This document shows, one piece after another, positions 9,632 through 17,468 of a stretch of 64,000 nucleotides of DNA (position 1 is its first letter; each line of letters begins with the position of its first letter). The DNA is from Leeuwenhoekiella polynyae (GTDB taxonomy: Bacteria; Bacteroidota; Bacteroidia; Flavobacteriales; Flavobacteriaceae). The notes below the pieces were generated by a model. That model did not search any database. It was not told where the DNA came from and saw nothing but the letters and a program-made list of their open reading frames with translations. The stretch covers positions 1 through 64,000 of the forward strand of contig NZ_QOVK01000009.1 in NCBI RefSeq assembly GCF_004104075.1, given 5' to 3'. The translations under genes and the position numbers were made by a program.

Positions 9632-10768
9632 TTAGATTGCATTGAGAATGGCAGCGGCTTTAAGCAGGGTTTCTTCTTCCTTAGCAAAGCAAAAACGCAG
9701 CAATTGATCGTCTTGACCATTCACATTAAATACTGAAACCGGAATACTTGCGAGTCCGTTTTCTTTAGTCAGCCGCTCTGCAAATTCCGGTGCGGGTTCG
9801 TCTGTTATTTTGCTATAATCCAGCATTTGAAAATACGTCCCTGCGGAAGGGGTAACTTGAAATCGGGAATCCTTAATCGCCTCAATAAACACATCGCGCT
9901 TCCGTTGATAAAACGCACTTAGATTCAGGTAATGCCCGGGTTCTTCCAAATAGGTTGCCAGCGCAACCTGCGTAGGATGATGCACACAAAACACGGTGCT
10001 CTGATGTACTTTTCTGAATTCGTGCATCAATGCTTTAGGTGCCAGGCAATACCCTGTTTTCCACCCGGTAGTGTGAAAGGTTTTGCCAAAGGAAGCCGTG
10101 ATCAAAGAACGTTCTGCCAATCCCGGAACACTTGCGACACTCTGATGCTGTTGGTTATCAAAAACAATATGTTCGTACACCTCATCACTCAGGATCAGGA
10201 TATCTGTCCCATGCACCAATGCTTCCAGACGCTCTAAGTCTGCTTTCTGAAAGATCATTCCACTGGGATTGTGCGGATTGTTGATGATCAGCATTCGGGT
10301 TTTTGGCGTGATAGCCGCTGCCACCGCATCCCAATTAATTGAAGTATACGGCGCTTCTAACTGCACCGGAACGGGAACACCTCCTTGTACTAAAATTGTA
10401 GGTTCGTACGTATCATACGCGGGTTTCAACACAATCACCTCATCGTCGCGATGCACAAAAGCGGTGATGGCCACATACAAGGCTTCAGAAGCACCAACGG
10501 TCAGGGTGATTTCAGATTCCGGATTGTAATATTTTCCCCTAAGCTCCAGAACCAATGCTGCAATCTTTTCGCGTAGGCGTAAATTCCCGGCTAACGGAGC
10601 ATACTGATTGTGACCCGCTTGCATCGCTTCGGTTACCAGTTGGATCAAAGCAGGATCGGTATCAAAATCAGGAAATCCCTGTGAGAGGTTGAGTGCACCG
10701 TACTCGGCAGCCAGTTTACTCATCACTGAAAAAATAGATAGCTTGCTATCGGGTAATTTACTACGCAT
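9632..10768 (-). CDS. ybdL: Methionine aminotransferase (class I/II, PLP)
   Basis: 378 residues, full length for class I/II PLP aminotransferases of the YbdL/kynurenine aminotransferase branch. Motifs include NLSQGFPDF near the start, NNPHNPSG at about 165, the SDEVYE loop and the PLP-lysine segment SFGKTFHTTGWKTGY at about 230. YbdL converts methionine to its 2-oxo acid, usually in methionine salvage. Start overlaps the upstream DUF3109 stop as TAATG, so the pair is translationally coupled. Confidence 0.85.
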   Translation of the reverse strand: MRSKLPDSKLSIFSVMSKLAAEYGALNLSQGFPDFDTDPALIQLVTEAMQAGHNQYAPLAGNLRLREKIAALVLELRGKYYNPESEITLTVGASEALYVAITAFVHRDDEVIVLKPAYDTYEPTILVQGGVPVPVQLEAPYTSINWDAVAAAITPKTRMLIINNPHNPSGMIFQKADLERLEALVHGTDILILSDEVYEHIVFDNQQHQSVASVPGLAERSLITASFGKTFHTTGWKTGYCLAPKALMHEFRKVHQSTVFCVHHPTQVALATYLEEPGHYLNLSAFYQRKRDVFIEAIKDSRFQVTPSAGTYFQMLDYSKITDEPAPEFAERLTKENGLASIPVSVFNVNGQDDQLLRFCFAKEEETLLKAAAILNAI

Positions 10769-11340
10769 TAGTCTTTTCTAAAATGGTCTGCTACCGCTTC
10801 TAGCTCCTCGTACCATTGCTCCCCAAATTTACGGATCAATGCCTCTTTAGTAAACTTATAAACCGGCACTTGCAGTTCTTTACCCAGGCTGCAGGCATCA
10901 TCACAAATAGGCCATTTGTGATAATTAACAGCTGTAAATTTTGAATACTCCTGCAAACGCACGGGATACAAATGACACGAAATAGGTTTTCTAAAGTCCA
11001 CTTCGCCTGCATTGTACGCATCTTCAATACCGCAAGAAGCGACCCCTTCCTTGGTAAAGGTTACGTATGCACACTCAGCCCCGTTAACTAAAGGAGTTTC
11101 CAACTCCTCTAAATCGGTTTCAATATGCGTGCCTTGTGCCTCGATAGCCGCAATGCCTTCTTCCCGTAAAAAGGGTTTTACTTTAGGGTAAATAGCTTTA
11201 AGAATAGCTACTTCGTTAGGTTCTAAAGGAGCCCCCGCCTCACCGGCAACACAACACTCGCCTTTACACGCGGAAAGATTACACACAAAATCCTTTTGAA
11301 TGACCTCTTCTGAAACTATGGTTTGATCTATTTGAAACAT
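10768..11340 (-). CDS. DUF3109 family Cys-rich protein
   Basis: 190 residues from the ATG at 11340 (MFQIDQT); the longer frame starting at 11397 adds an N-terminus not seen in the family. The cysteine pattern CNLSACKGECC near residue 21, a later C...C pair around ISCHLYP, and CDDACS are typical of DUF3109 proteins, likely a metal or Fe-S binding cluster. Function unknown. Coupled to the aminotransferase by TAATG. Confidence 0.8.
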   Translation of the reverse strand: MFQIDQTIVSEEVIQKDFVCNLSACKGECCVAGEAGAPLEPNEVAILKAIYPKVKPFLREEGIAAIEAQGTHIETDLEELETPLVNGAECAYVTFTKEGVASCGIEDAYNAGEVDFRKPISCHLYPVRLQEYSKFTAVNYHKWPICDDACSLGKELQVPVYKFTKEALIRKFGEQWYEELEAVADHFRKD

Positions 11341-11397
11341 AGCGCAAAGATACATTTTCTCAAATACTGTATCTGCTCCTGAGTAGTTAAGATACAC

Positions 11398-11630
11398 GGC
11401 ACTATAAAAGACTCACCAAGCGGCTATTAAACCAATAATCTACCTCGGGGCAAGACCCCCAGAAATTCCTCAGTAACAAATTTTCAATTTCAAGACGAGC
11501 CTCGGGATATTAAAGCCTTTGGCGGTGCCAATAATTCGCAGATTATGTATAGGTTAAATCTACCCACTAAACCTATTATATATCAAATAAATAGATGTAA
11601 TTTTGCGCCCTCTTTAAAAAAAGGAACGAT
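11398..11630. other. Intergenic region with repeat-like fragments
   Basis: About 230 bp without a gene. Positions about 11440-11520 contain C/G-rich words (TACCTCGGGGCAAGACCCCC, GAGCCTCGGGATATT) resembling the non-coding repeat material at the window start. The 3' part holds the marC promoter. Confidence 0.35.
11598..11605 (+). promoter_or_regulatory. -7 promoter element for marC
   Basis: TAATTTTG matches the Bacteroidetes primary sigma -7 consensus TAnnTTTG, 25 bp before the ATG at 11631. No clear -33 TTG partner was found at ideal spacing. Confidence 0.45.
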
Positions 11631-12203
11631 ATGGCATTTGATATTAAAGAAATCGTAACGGCAACGATGATCTTGTTTGCAATTATTGATATCATCGGTA
11701 GCATTCCCATCATCATTGGTTTACGTGAAAAAGTAGGACACATTCAGAGTGAGAAGGCTTCTATTGTAGCTGCCGTTCTTATGGTATTGTTTTTATTTGT
11801 GGGTAAAGAGATCCTTACTTTAATAGGTATTGACGTAAACTCGTTTGCAGTAGCAGGTTCGTTTATTATTTTCTTCATTGCTTTAGAGATGATCTTGGGT
11901 ATTTCGCTTTATAAAGACGATGCTCCGGAGACTGCTAGTGTGGTACCCCTTGCCTTCCCACTCGTAGCCGGTGCCGGTACCATGACCTCCTTACTTTCGA
12001 TGCGTGCAGAGTATGCCGTAGAAAACATCATTGTGGCGATCATCATCAACATTCTTTTTGTGTATGCCGTCTTGAAAGCATCGGGCAGAATCGGAAAAAT
12101 CCTAGGAAAACAGGGAATTAATATCATACGCAAAATCTTTGGTGTAATTTTGCTGGCGATGGCTGTAAAGCTGTTTACAACAAATATTCAAGGACTTTTT
12201 TAA
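11631..12203 (+). CDS. MarC family integral membrane protein
   Basis: 190 residues with six hydrophobic segments. The typical N-terminus (IVTATMILFAIIDIIGSIPI) and the central PLAFPLVAGAGTMTSLL motif of MarC/UPF0056 are both present. These proteins were once linked to multiple antibiotic resistance, but no transport activity is established. A 73-residue membrane protein gene follows 9 bp downstream. Confidence 0.9.
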   Translation: MAFDIKEIVTATMILFAIIDIIGSIPIIIGLREKVGHIQSEKASIVAAVLMVLFLFVGKEILTLIGIDVNSFAVAGSFIIFFIALEMILGISLYKDDAPETASVVPLAFPLVAGAGTMTSLLSMRAEYAVENIIVAIIINILFVYAVLKASGRIGKILGKQGINIIRKIFGVILLAMAVKLFTTNIQGLF

Positions 12204-12212
12204 ATACACCCC

Positions 12213-12434
12213 ATGAAAATCGCACTTTATATCATACTTGGCCTGGCAAGCGCATTGCTTATTTTTAATCTTACTAAAATAGATTATAGCGCTCCGTTTG
12301 AAGGAAATAGTATGGTGGGCGTTATTTCGGTTATCGCGTGTCTGTGTGCTATTTTGCTGGTTGTAATCCTGATGATCTCCAGAAAGATTGCTGTTAAAAA
12401 CAAAGAATTGAAAAGAAGGCCTAAGAACCAATAA
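12213..12434 (+). CDS. Small two-helix membrane protein
   Basis: 73 residues with hydrophobic helices at about 3-19 and 34-56, then a basic tail (KNKELKRRPKNQ) that should be cytoplasmic. Starts 9 bp after marC, so probably co-transcribed. No family recognised. Confidence 0.65.
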   Translation: MKIALYIILGLASALLIFNLTKIDYSAPFEGNSMVGVISVIACLCAILLVVILMISRKIAVKNKELKRRPKNQ

Positions 12435-12451
12435 ACGCAGGGGTATTCTCT

Positions 12452-12745
12452 TTAGAGTAGCGTAACCAAAGTAGGGTTTATAAATTCATACACGATACCG
12501 GCAAAAAAAGTAAGTATCGCCAATACTAGAAAGATCTTGTGTAGTTTTTGAAACAAAATTGCCCGCTTGAGCTTTTTGAGCATCTTCCGGTTTTTAATAC
12601 TAAGCATCTGCTCTTTGATCTCTTCTTCTGAAAGATAAAACGGACTCACAGAAATACCACTGGAAATCAAGATGTTTGCACTGTTATCCAGCAATCTAAA
12701 AATCGCTGCAATGCAAAAGACAAATATAGAAGCTATGATAACCAT
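12452..12745 (-). CDS. Small membrane protein downstream of S41 protease
   Basis: 97 residues with a hydrophobic N-terminal helix (about 1-17), a polar, basic middle (KNRKMLKKLKRAILFQ) and a C-terminal helix (about 70-90). Its ATG overlaps the protease stop as TAATG, indicating coupled translation and perhaps a functional link. Family not recognised. Confidence 0.65.
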   Translation of the reverse strand: MVIIASIFVFCIAAIFRLLDNSANILISSGISVSPFYLSEEEIKEQMLSIKNRKMLKKLKRAILFQKLHKIFLVLAILTFFAGIVYEFINPTLVTLL

Positions 12746-14334
12746 TACTCGTTTCTACTTAAGGCTATTATTTTCTGAATAGCTGCATCTTCTTCATTAA
12801 TCAGCTTTTCAAAAACCGTATTACCAAAAAGTTGCTGCGCCATTACGGCCTTAAGATACCGTTTTAAATCATTTTTGTAATCTTTTACCCGAATTTTAAG
12901 ATTTCTACGATTCATATACGTTACAAAATCCTGAATACTGGCATCAGATATGGTAACCTCCTCGTTAAAAGCTTCTAACGACAGACTGTTATAATACGGG
13001 CGGCGCTTTTCAATCAATTCAAAAATAAAGCGTGACATATATCCCGCGCGCAACGCATAGGTAATCGCTTCTTTCTCATAATTAGTATCCTTCGGGATAA
13101 ACACATCCGGGATGATACCACCCCCACCGTAAACCACTTTTCCTCCCGGAGTTACATACCGCAGACTGTCTGCTACGGTAATGCTGTCTACACTTTGCAT
13201 CTCCCCGTTTTTATAGCGCGATAAGTAATCTTCATAATAGGCTTTATTACCATCTGCATACGGGCGTTGAATGCTTCTTCCTGTAGGCGTATAGTACCGT
13301 GCAATAGTCAGGCGCACAGCACTACCATCGCCCAACTCCATCTCGCGTTGCACCAGTCCTTTACCAAACGAGCGTCTTCCTACAATGACACCCCTGTCGT
13401 TATCTTGCAAGGCACCTGCAACAATCTCACTGGCCGAAGCGGAGTTCTCATTGATCAGAACATACACCTTACCTTGCTCAAACTCTCCTGCATCAGTAGC
13501 ATACGCATTTTCTATTTTTCCCGTTTTGTTTTTAGTAAACAGAATGAGTTTATCTTCTTTTAAAAACTGATCGGCTATTTGTTCTGCCGCGGAAATATAC
13601 CCTCCCGGATTACCGCGCAAGTCTAAGATCAGCTCTTTGGCTCCCTTCCGCTTCAGCGAAAGAATGGCTTTTTCAAACTCCTGAGGCGTACTTTCGGCAA
13701 ATCGATTGATTTTGATATACCCTAACGTATCGGTTGCCATATACGAAGCATCAACACTTTTTAAAGGTACAACGGCACGGGTAACATTAAAATCCAATAA
13801 GCCTTTAACTCCGGGGCGCTTTACTTTAAGAGCCACCTTAGTATTCGCCTTACCTTTTAACTGATTGGTAATCGAATCATCAGCAACAATAGCACCCGTT
13901 AAGGGTTGCCCATCTGCCGCAACAATACGATCGCCACCCCGAATCCCTGCTTTTTCACTAGGCCCGCCGGGAATGGCTTGTATGACAGCTATACTGTCTT
14001 TAAAATTGTAAAAGCTGATCCCGATGCCTACGAAGTCTCCTTTCATACTCTCGTTCACCTGCTGCAATTCACTGGGGGGGATATACACCGAATGCGGATC
14101 GAGATTCTCCAGAATTCCATTTACCGTAACTTCAACAATAGAATCGGTATTTATAGGATCTACGTACTCATAGTCGATGTAATCAATGAGCCGGTTGAGC
14201 TTTTCTTTCTTGGAGTTTCCCCCTAGAATGTTGGTGGGATTGTTGCTGTAATTAAACTGGCTGCCAATGTAGATGCCTAAAGCAACAGCCACGCAGAAGA
14301 ATATGGGCAGGTATTTTTTTTGGTAACCTCCCAT
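12745..14334 (-). CDS. S41 C-terminal processing peptidase (CtpA/Prc-like)
   Basis: 529 residues with an N-terminal membrane/signal helix (about 8-24), a PDZ domain at about 95-170 (GIGISF, AGIRGGDRI) and the S41 catalytic core. The serine lies in NENSASASEI (about 325) and the lysine in GRRSFGKGLVQ (about 350), followed by GRSIQRPY. Acts in the periplasm on C-termini of envelope proteins. Middle gene of a dCMP deaminase/protease/small-protein operon with TAATG couplings on both sides. Confidence 0.9.
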   Translation of the reverse strand: MGGYQKKYLPIFFCVAVALGIYIGSQFNYSNNPTNILGGNSKKEKLNRLIDYIDYEYVDPINTDSIVEVTVNGILENLDPHSVYIPPSELQQVNESMKGDFVGIGISFYNFKDSIAVIQAIPGGPSEKAGIRGGDRIVAADGQPLTGAIVADDSITNQLKGKANTKVALKVKRPGVKGLLDFNVTRAVVPLKSVDASYMATDTLGYIKINRFAESTPQEFEKAILSLKRKGAKELILDLRGNPGGYISAAEQIADQFLKEDKLILFTKNKTGKIENAYATDAGEFEQGKVYVLINENSASASEIVAGALQDNDRGVIVGRRSFGKGLVQREMELGDGSAVRLTIARYYTPTGRSIQRPYADGNKAYYEDYLSRYKNGEMQSVDSITVADSLRYVTPGGKVVYGGGGIIPDVFIPKDTNYEKEAITYALRAGYMSRFIFELIEKRRPYYNSLSLEAFNEEVTISDASIQDFVTYMNRRNLKIRVKDYKNDLKRYLKAVMAQQLFGNTVFEKLINEEDAAIQKIIALSRNE

Positions 14335-14774
14335 TATTCGTCAATATTTTCAATACAAGCTACCTGTACTCCCGCGCGTTTTAAGAAATCAATTCCGCTG
14401 GGATCTTTATAGGCTTTATTAAAAACCACCCGTTTGATACCCGCCTGGTGCACCAGTTTACTGCATTCGGTACAAGGAGACAAGGTAATGTAAAGGGTAG
14501 CCCCTACACAAGCCTGTGTAGATGAAGCTACTTTGAGTATTGCATTGGCTTCCGCATGAAGCACATACCACTTGGTATACCCCTCTTCATCTTCACATAC
14601 ATTTTCAAAACCCGTAGGGGTGCCGTTATATCCGTCAGAGATGATCATCTTATCCTTAACGATAAGCGCGCCCACTTGTTTTCTTTTACAGTAAGAAAGT
14701 TTTGCCCATTCGCGTGCCATACGTAAATAAGCGATATCGTACGTGCGTTGTTTATCTGAAGTAATTGAAGACAT
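14334..14774 (-). CDS. dCMP deaminase / ComEB-like zinc cytidine deaminase family
   Basis: 146 residues. Zinc-binding HAE in LHAEANAIL (about 85) and PCTECSKL (about 112) define the deoxycytidylate deaminase fold, and the SDGYNGTPTGFENVCE loop is typical of dCMP deaminase. It would make dUMP for thymidylate synthesis. First gene of the operon with the S41 peptidase. Confidence 0.9.
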   Translation of the reverse strand: MSSITSDKQRTYDIAYLRMAREWAKLSYCKRKQVGALIVKDKMIISDGYNGTPTGFENVCEDEEGYTKWYVLHAEANAILKVASSTQACVGATLYITLSPCTECSKLVHQAGIKRVVFNKAYKDPSGIDFLKRAGVQVACIENIDE

Positions 14775-14861
14775 ATATTTATAAAACCGTACTTGAAGTA
14801 CAAGCTGTTAAGCTTGCGAAGATAAAAAACTTAAGGTGCATAACATCCTCTAAAAAATGCT

Positions 14862-15446
14862 TTACCACGGATAATTAGCCATTAACATTGGGATTACCAT
14901 ACCGATGACCACTGCCGAAATAAACAAACACCAGTCTCTCCTTGAAAATCTAAAGATCGTCTGGCAGATAAAACCTAAGATTAAAACAACCAATACAATG
15001 ATGATCTGAGCAGCTTCAATACCCAATCCGAATTCTAACAGCGGTAAGATTTTACTTGATAAATGCGCAGTCAACGATTTAAAAAAGGATGAGAAACCCA
15101 ACCCGTGTATGAGCCCAAAGAAAAGTGCTGTTATAAACAATACGCCTAGTTTATCTTTATGAGCTCCTCTGCCGGCAGTAAATACATTGTATAATGCCGA
15201 GACAAAAATGGTAACCGGGATCAAAAACTCTATAATCCCCCGATCTACACTAACGACGCCATAAACAGCCAGAATCATTGCGGTCATATGACCTACTGTA
15301 AACAACGTAACCATTAAGAGCACACGCCTCCAGTCTTTAAAGACATAAGGCACCGTTAATACAATTAAAAATAAAACATGGTCGTACGCCTTGTAGTCTA
15401 AAACATGCTCTAGACCTATTTTAAAATAAAACCAAAAATCTGACAT
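14862..15446 (-). CDS. HupE/UreJ family membrane protein
   Basis: 194 residues from the ATG at 15446 (MSDFWFYFKIGLEH); an upstream ATG at 15470 gives an unusual extension. About six membrane helices. The conserved GLEHVLDYKAYDH at the start and FFGLIHGLGFSSFF near the middle carry the His residues of the HupE/UreJ family (putative nickel/cobalt permeases). No hydrogenase or urease genes are nearby, so the metal is unknown. Confidence 0.85.
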   Translation of the reverse strand: MSDFWFYFKIGLEHVLDYKAYDHVLFLIVLTVPYVFKDWRRVLLMVTLFTVGHMTAMILAVYGVVSVDRGIIEFLIPVTIFVSALYNVFTAGRGAHKDKLGVLFITALFFGLIHGLGFSSFFKSLTAHLSSKILPLLEFGLGIEAAQIIIVLVVLILGFICQTIFRFSRRDWCLFISAVVIGMVIPMLMANYPW

Positions 15447-15575
15447 AAGGAAAACTTGCAATTTCACCAAAACTACAATTATTTCCCAAAGTTGCTGTGT
15501 TAAACGTTAAACTATGTCTAAACAGAAATCTAAAAAATTAAGGCTTTCGTAATTTCATTTTTTAAAAGCAAACCT

Positions 15576-16025
15576 ATGCATCGCTTCTCCAAACTTATAG
15601 TGCCCGTATTTCTCACACTCCTACTCGTAAGTTGTGGTGCAACACCCGGGTTTACCTCCAGCCAGGACACCACATTACCCAATGCACCAGACTATACGTA
15701 TATAGATACGAAAGGCAATGTGTATTCCATCAGTACCAAAAAGCTCATTTATGATCCGGTTTCTGAAGACAATACCATAGACGGTCTGGATGATGAAGGC
15801 CGGCATCTGGAGTTGAATATAGCGCTTAATGATTATGCAAAAATGGCTGCCGCTTGTGAGCAACAGTTAACCACTCCTCAGAACGAACTTCCTGCCAATT
15901 ATACCGGTTATGTGATTCCCACATTAACCCGAAAAACCGCTGAAGAAACGGTGCAAATCGACCTCAGCATCAAAGCGGTAGACGAACTCGACTATATCAT
16001 AAAACCCTTTTTAAAAGATGAATAA
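15576..16025 (+). CDS. Hypothetical lipoprotein
   Basis: 149 residues with a lipobox LVSCG (Cys about 20). The mature part is acidic and about half beta-like, with no recognised domain. The last 8 bp overlap the BrkB gene, so the two are probably one unit. Function unknown. Confidence 0.7.
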   Translation: MHRFSKLIVPVFLTLLLVSCGATPGFTSSQDTTLPNAPDYTYIDTKGNVYSISTKKLIYDPVSEDNTIDGLDDEGRHLELNIALNDYAKMAAACEQQLTTPQNELPANYTGYVIPTLTRKTAEETVQIDLSIKAVDELDYIIKPFLKDE

Positions 16026-17028
16026 ACCCAAAAACCCCATACTCAAAAAAGGGTTTGAGTTTTTCATCTTTATGAAAAATACCTATCTGGCCTGGGATCG
16101 TAACGATCCCTTTGCCAAGAGTGCCATCATTGCCTATTACACCTTGTTCTCGCTACCTTCCCTACTGATGATTGTGACCTCAATCGCAAGCACGTTTGTA
16201 GGCACAAAAGCGGTACAGGGACGTATTCACGATGAAATCGCCCGTTTTATCAGTCCGCAAGTAGCCGTTTCTATTGAAGAAATGATAGGCAATGTCACCT
16301 TACAAGATGATAACTGGATCACGCTGATCATCAGTATCGCTGCATTGATTTATGGTGCAACCGGAGTCTTTTTTCAGATGAAGAAGACGATGAATACCAT
16401 CTGGAATGTCACCGAAAAAAACCAAAACTTCAAACGCATGCTCATCAACCGGGCTATTGCTTTTGGGATGGTTTTGGTATTGGGTTTTATGCTTTTGGTA
16501 GCCTTTGTAGTAACCGTATTGCTCAACTTACTCACCGATTATCTGGCGCAGTTCGCACCCGTAATTACAGTCATTTTTGCCGATGCGCTACGCTTTTTGA
16601 TTTCGTTTATATTCATCGCTTCCCTTTTTGCAGCAATCTTTAAGATTTTGCCTGACGTAAAAATGGGTTACAAGACCACCGTTTTAGGAGCGAGTATTAC
16701 CGCGATTCTTTTTCTAATAGGAGAAAGCCTGTTGGGCTATTATTTTTCCAGTAGTAATCCTGCTTCGGTATATGGTGGCGCGGCGTCTATTGTACTTATG
16801 CTGCTCTGGGTAAACTACACCTGCCTGATCTTGTTTTTTGGGGCTGAAATCACCGTACAATATGCACTGGTCAAAAAACATAAGATCGTACCGAGCAAGC
16901 ACGCAGAATTTGCGCATACCGAAGAAACCAAAGCCCTGCGCGAGAAACAAAAACAGCTTGATGCCGATAAAAAAAAAGCGATCGAATTAGCAACCAATCC
17001 TGAAGACCCCAAGAATCCTACTTCCTAA
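16018..17028 (+). CDS. YihY/BrkB family membrane protein
   Basis: 336 residues with six membrane helices and the family's features: FAKSAIIAYYTLFSLPSLL at the first helix, GATGVFFQMKKTMNTIWNV at about 115-135, and a charged C-terminal tail. Once annotated RNase BN, the family is now seen as an envelope protein of unclear role. Its stop lies about 8 bp from the left copy of the nuclease 3'-end repeat, so it marks the original chromosomal side of the insertion. Confidence 0.9.
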   Translation: MNKPKNPILKKGFEFFIFMKNTYLAWDRNDPFAKSAIIAYYTLFSLPSLLMIVTSIASTFVGTKAVQGRIHDEIARFISPQVAVSIEEMIGNVTLQDDNWITLIISIAALIYGATGVFFQMKKTMNTIWNVTEKNQNFKRMLINRAIAFGMVLVLGFMLLVAFVVTVLLNLLTDYLAQFAPVITVIFADALRFLISFIFIASLFAAIFKILPDVKMGYKTTVLGASITAILFLIGESLLGYYFSSSNPASVYGGAASIVLMLLWVNYTCLILFFGAEITVQYALVKKHKIVPSKHAEFAHTEETKALREKQKQLDADKKKAIELATNPEDPKNPTS

Positions 17029-17413
17029 CCTTGCGAATCAAGCACACATAAACGGGAAAGTGATCGCTGTAACCGCCGGTATAACTACCATTTGCAAAAC
17101 TTCTAAAAGGGTAATCTTTATAGGCACCACTTGGGGTCTGTAAAAACCGCTTGTTAAAAATACCCGCTTTGTAATATTGAAAGCTATCGTAGTCTTTTTT
17201 TAGCCACGCAGCCGAAAGTAAGATCTGACCAAAAAGATTCCAGCTATCGCGATAAGCAAGCGTGCCCAAACCTTTCTTAAAAAACTCATCCATAAAATTA
17301 TACAGTTCGTTAATACCCAGATTTTTCGACTTGTTTTTAGTTCCCATTACTTTTTTTCTACTCATCAGAGGTTTTATTGGGAATTTTTCATAATTAAAAT
17401 CCCTACACATCAA
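17018..17413 (-). pseudogene. Truncated copy of secreted nuclease gene (3' end only)
   Basis: The last ~100 codons match the C-terminus of the full nuclease at 20468-21532 almost exactly (LGTLAYRDSWNLF... to SDHFPVYVCLI). The 5' two-thirds, with the NLEN, GVAEIEN, NHWPS and GDLNDDP catalytic motifs, are absent. Residues about 16-45 (NKSKNLGINELYNF) still align weakly with the corresponding region of the full gene, so this is a decayed, diverged allele. The Asp of LFDQI is replaced by Gly. It cannot be an active nuclease. Confidence 0.8.
17036..17270. repeat. Direct repeat, left copy (nuclease 3' end)
   Basis: About 235 bp aligns without gaps to 20489-20723, with roughly 12 mismatches counted by eye (about 95% identity). 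Similarity drops sharply at 17036 on one side and fades after about 17270 on the other. The pair brackets the NACHT gene. Confidence 0.9.
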
Positions 17414-17468
17414 TATTCTAAATAAACACTCTATTTTTAAATAATGAAGATTTAAAAATTAAACTAAA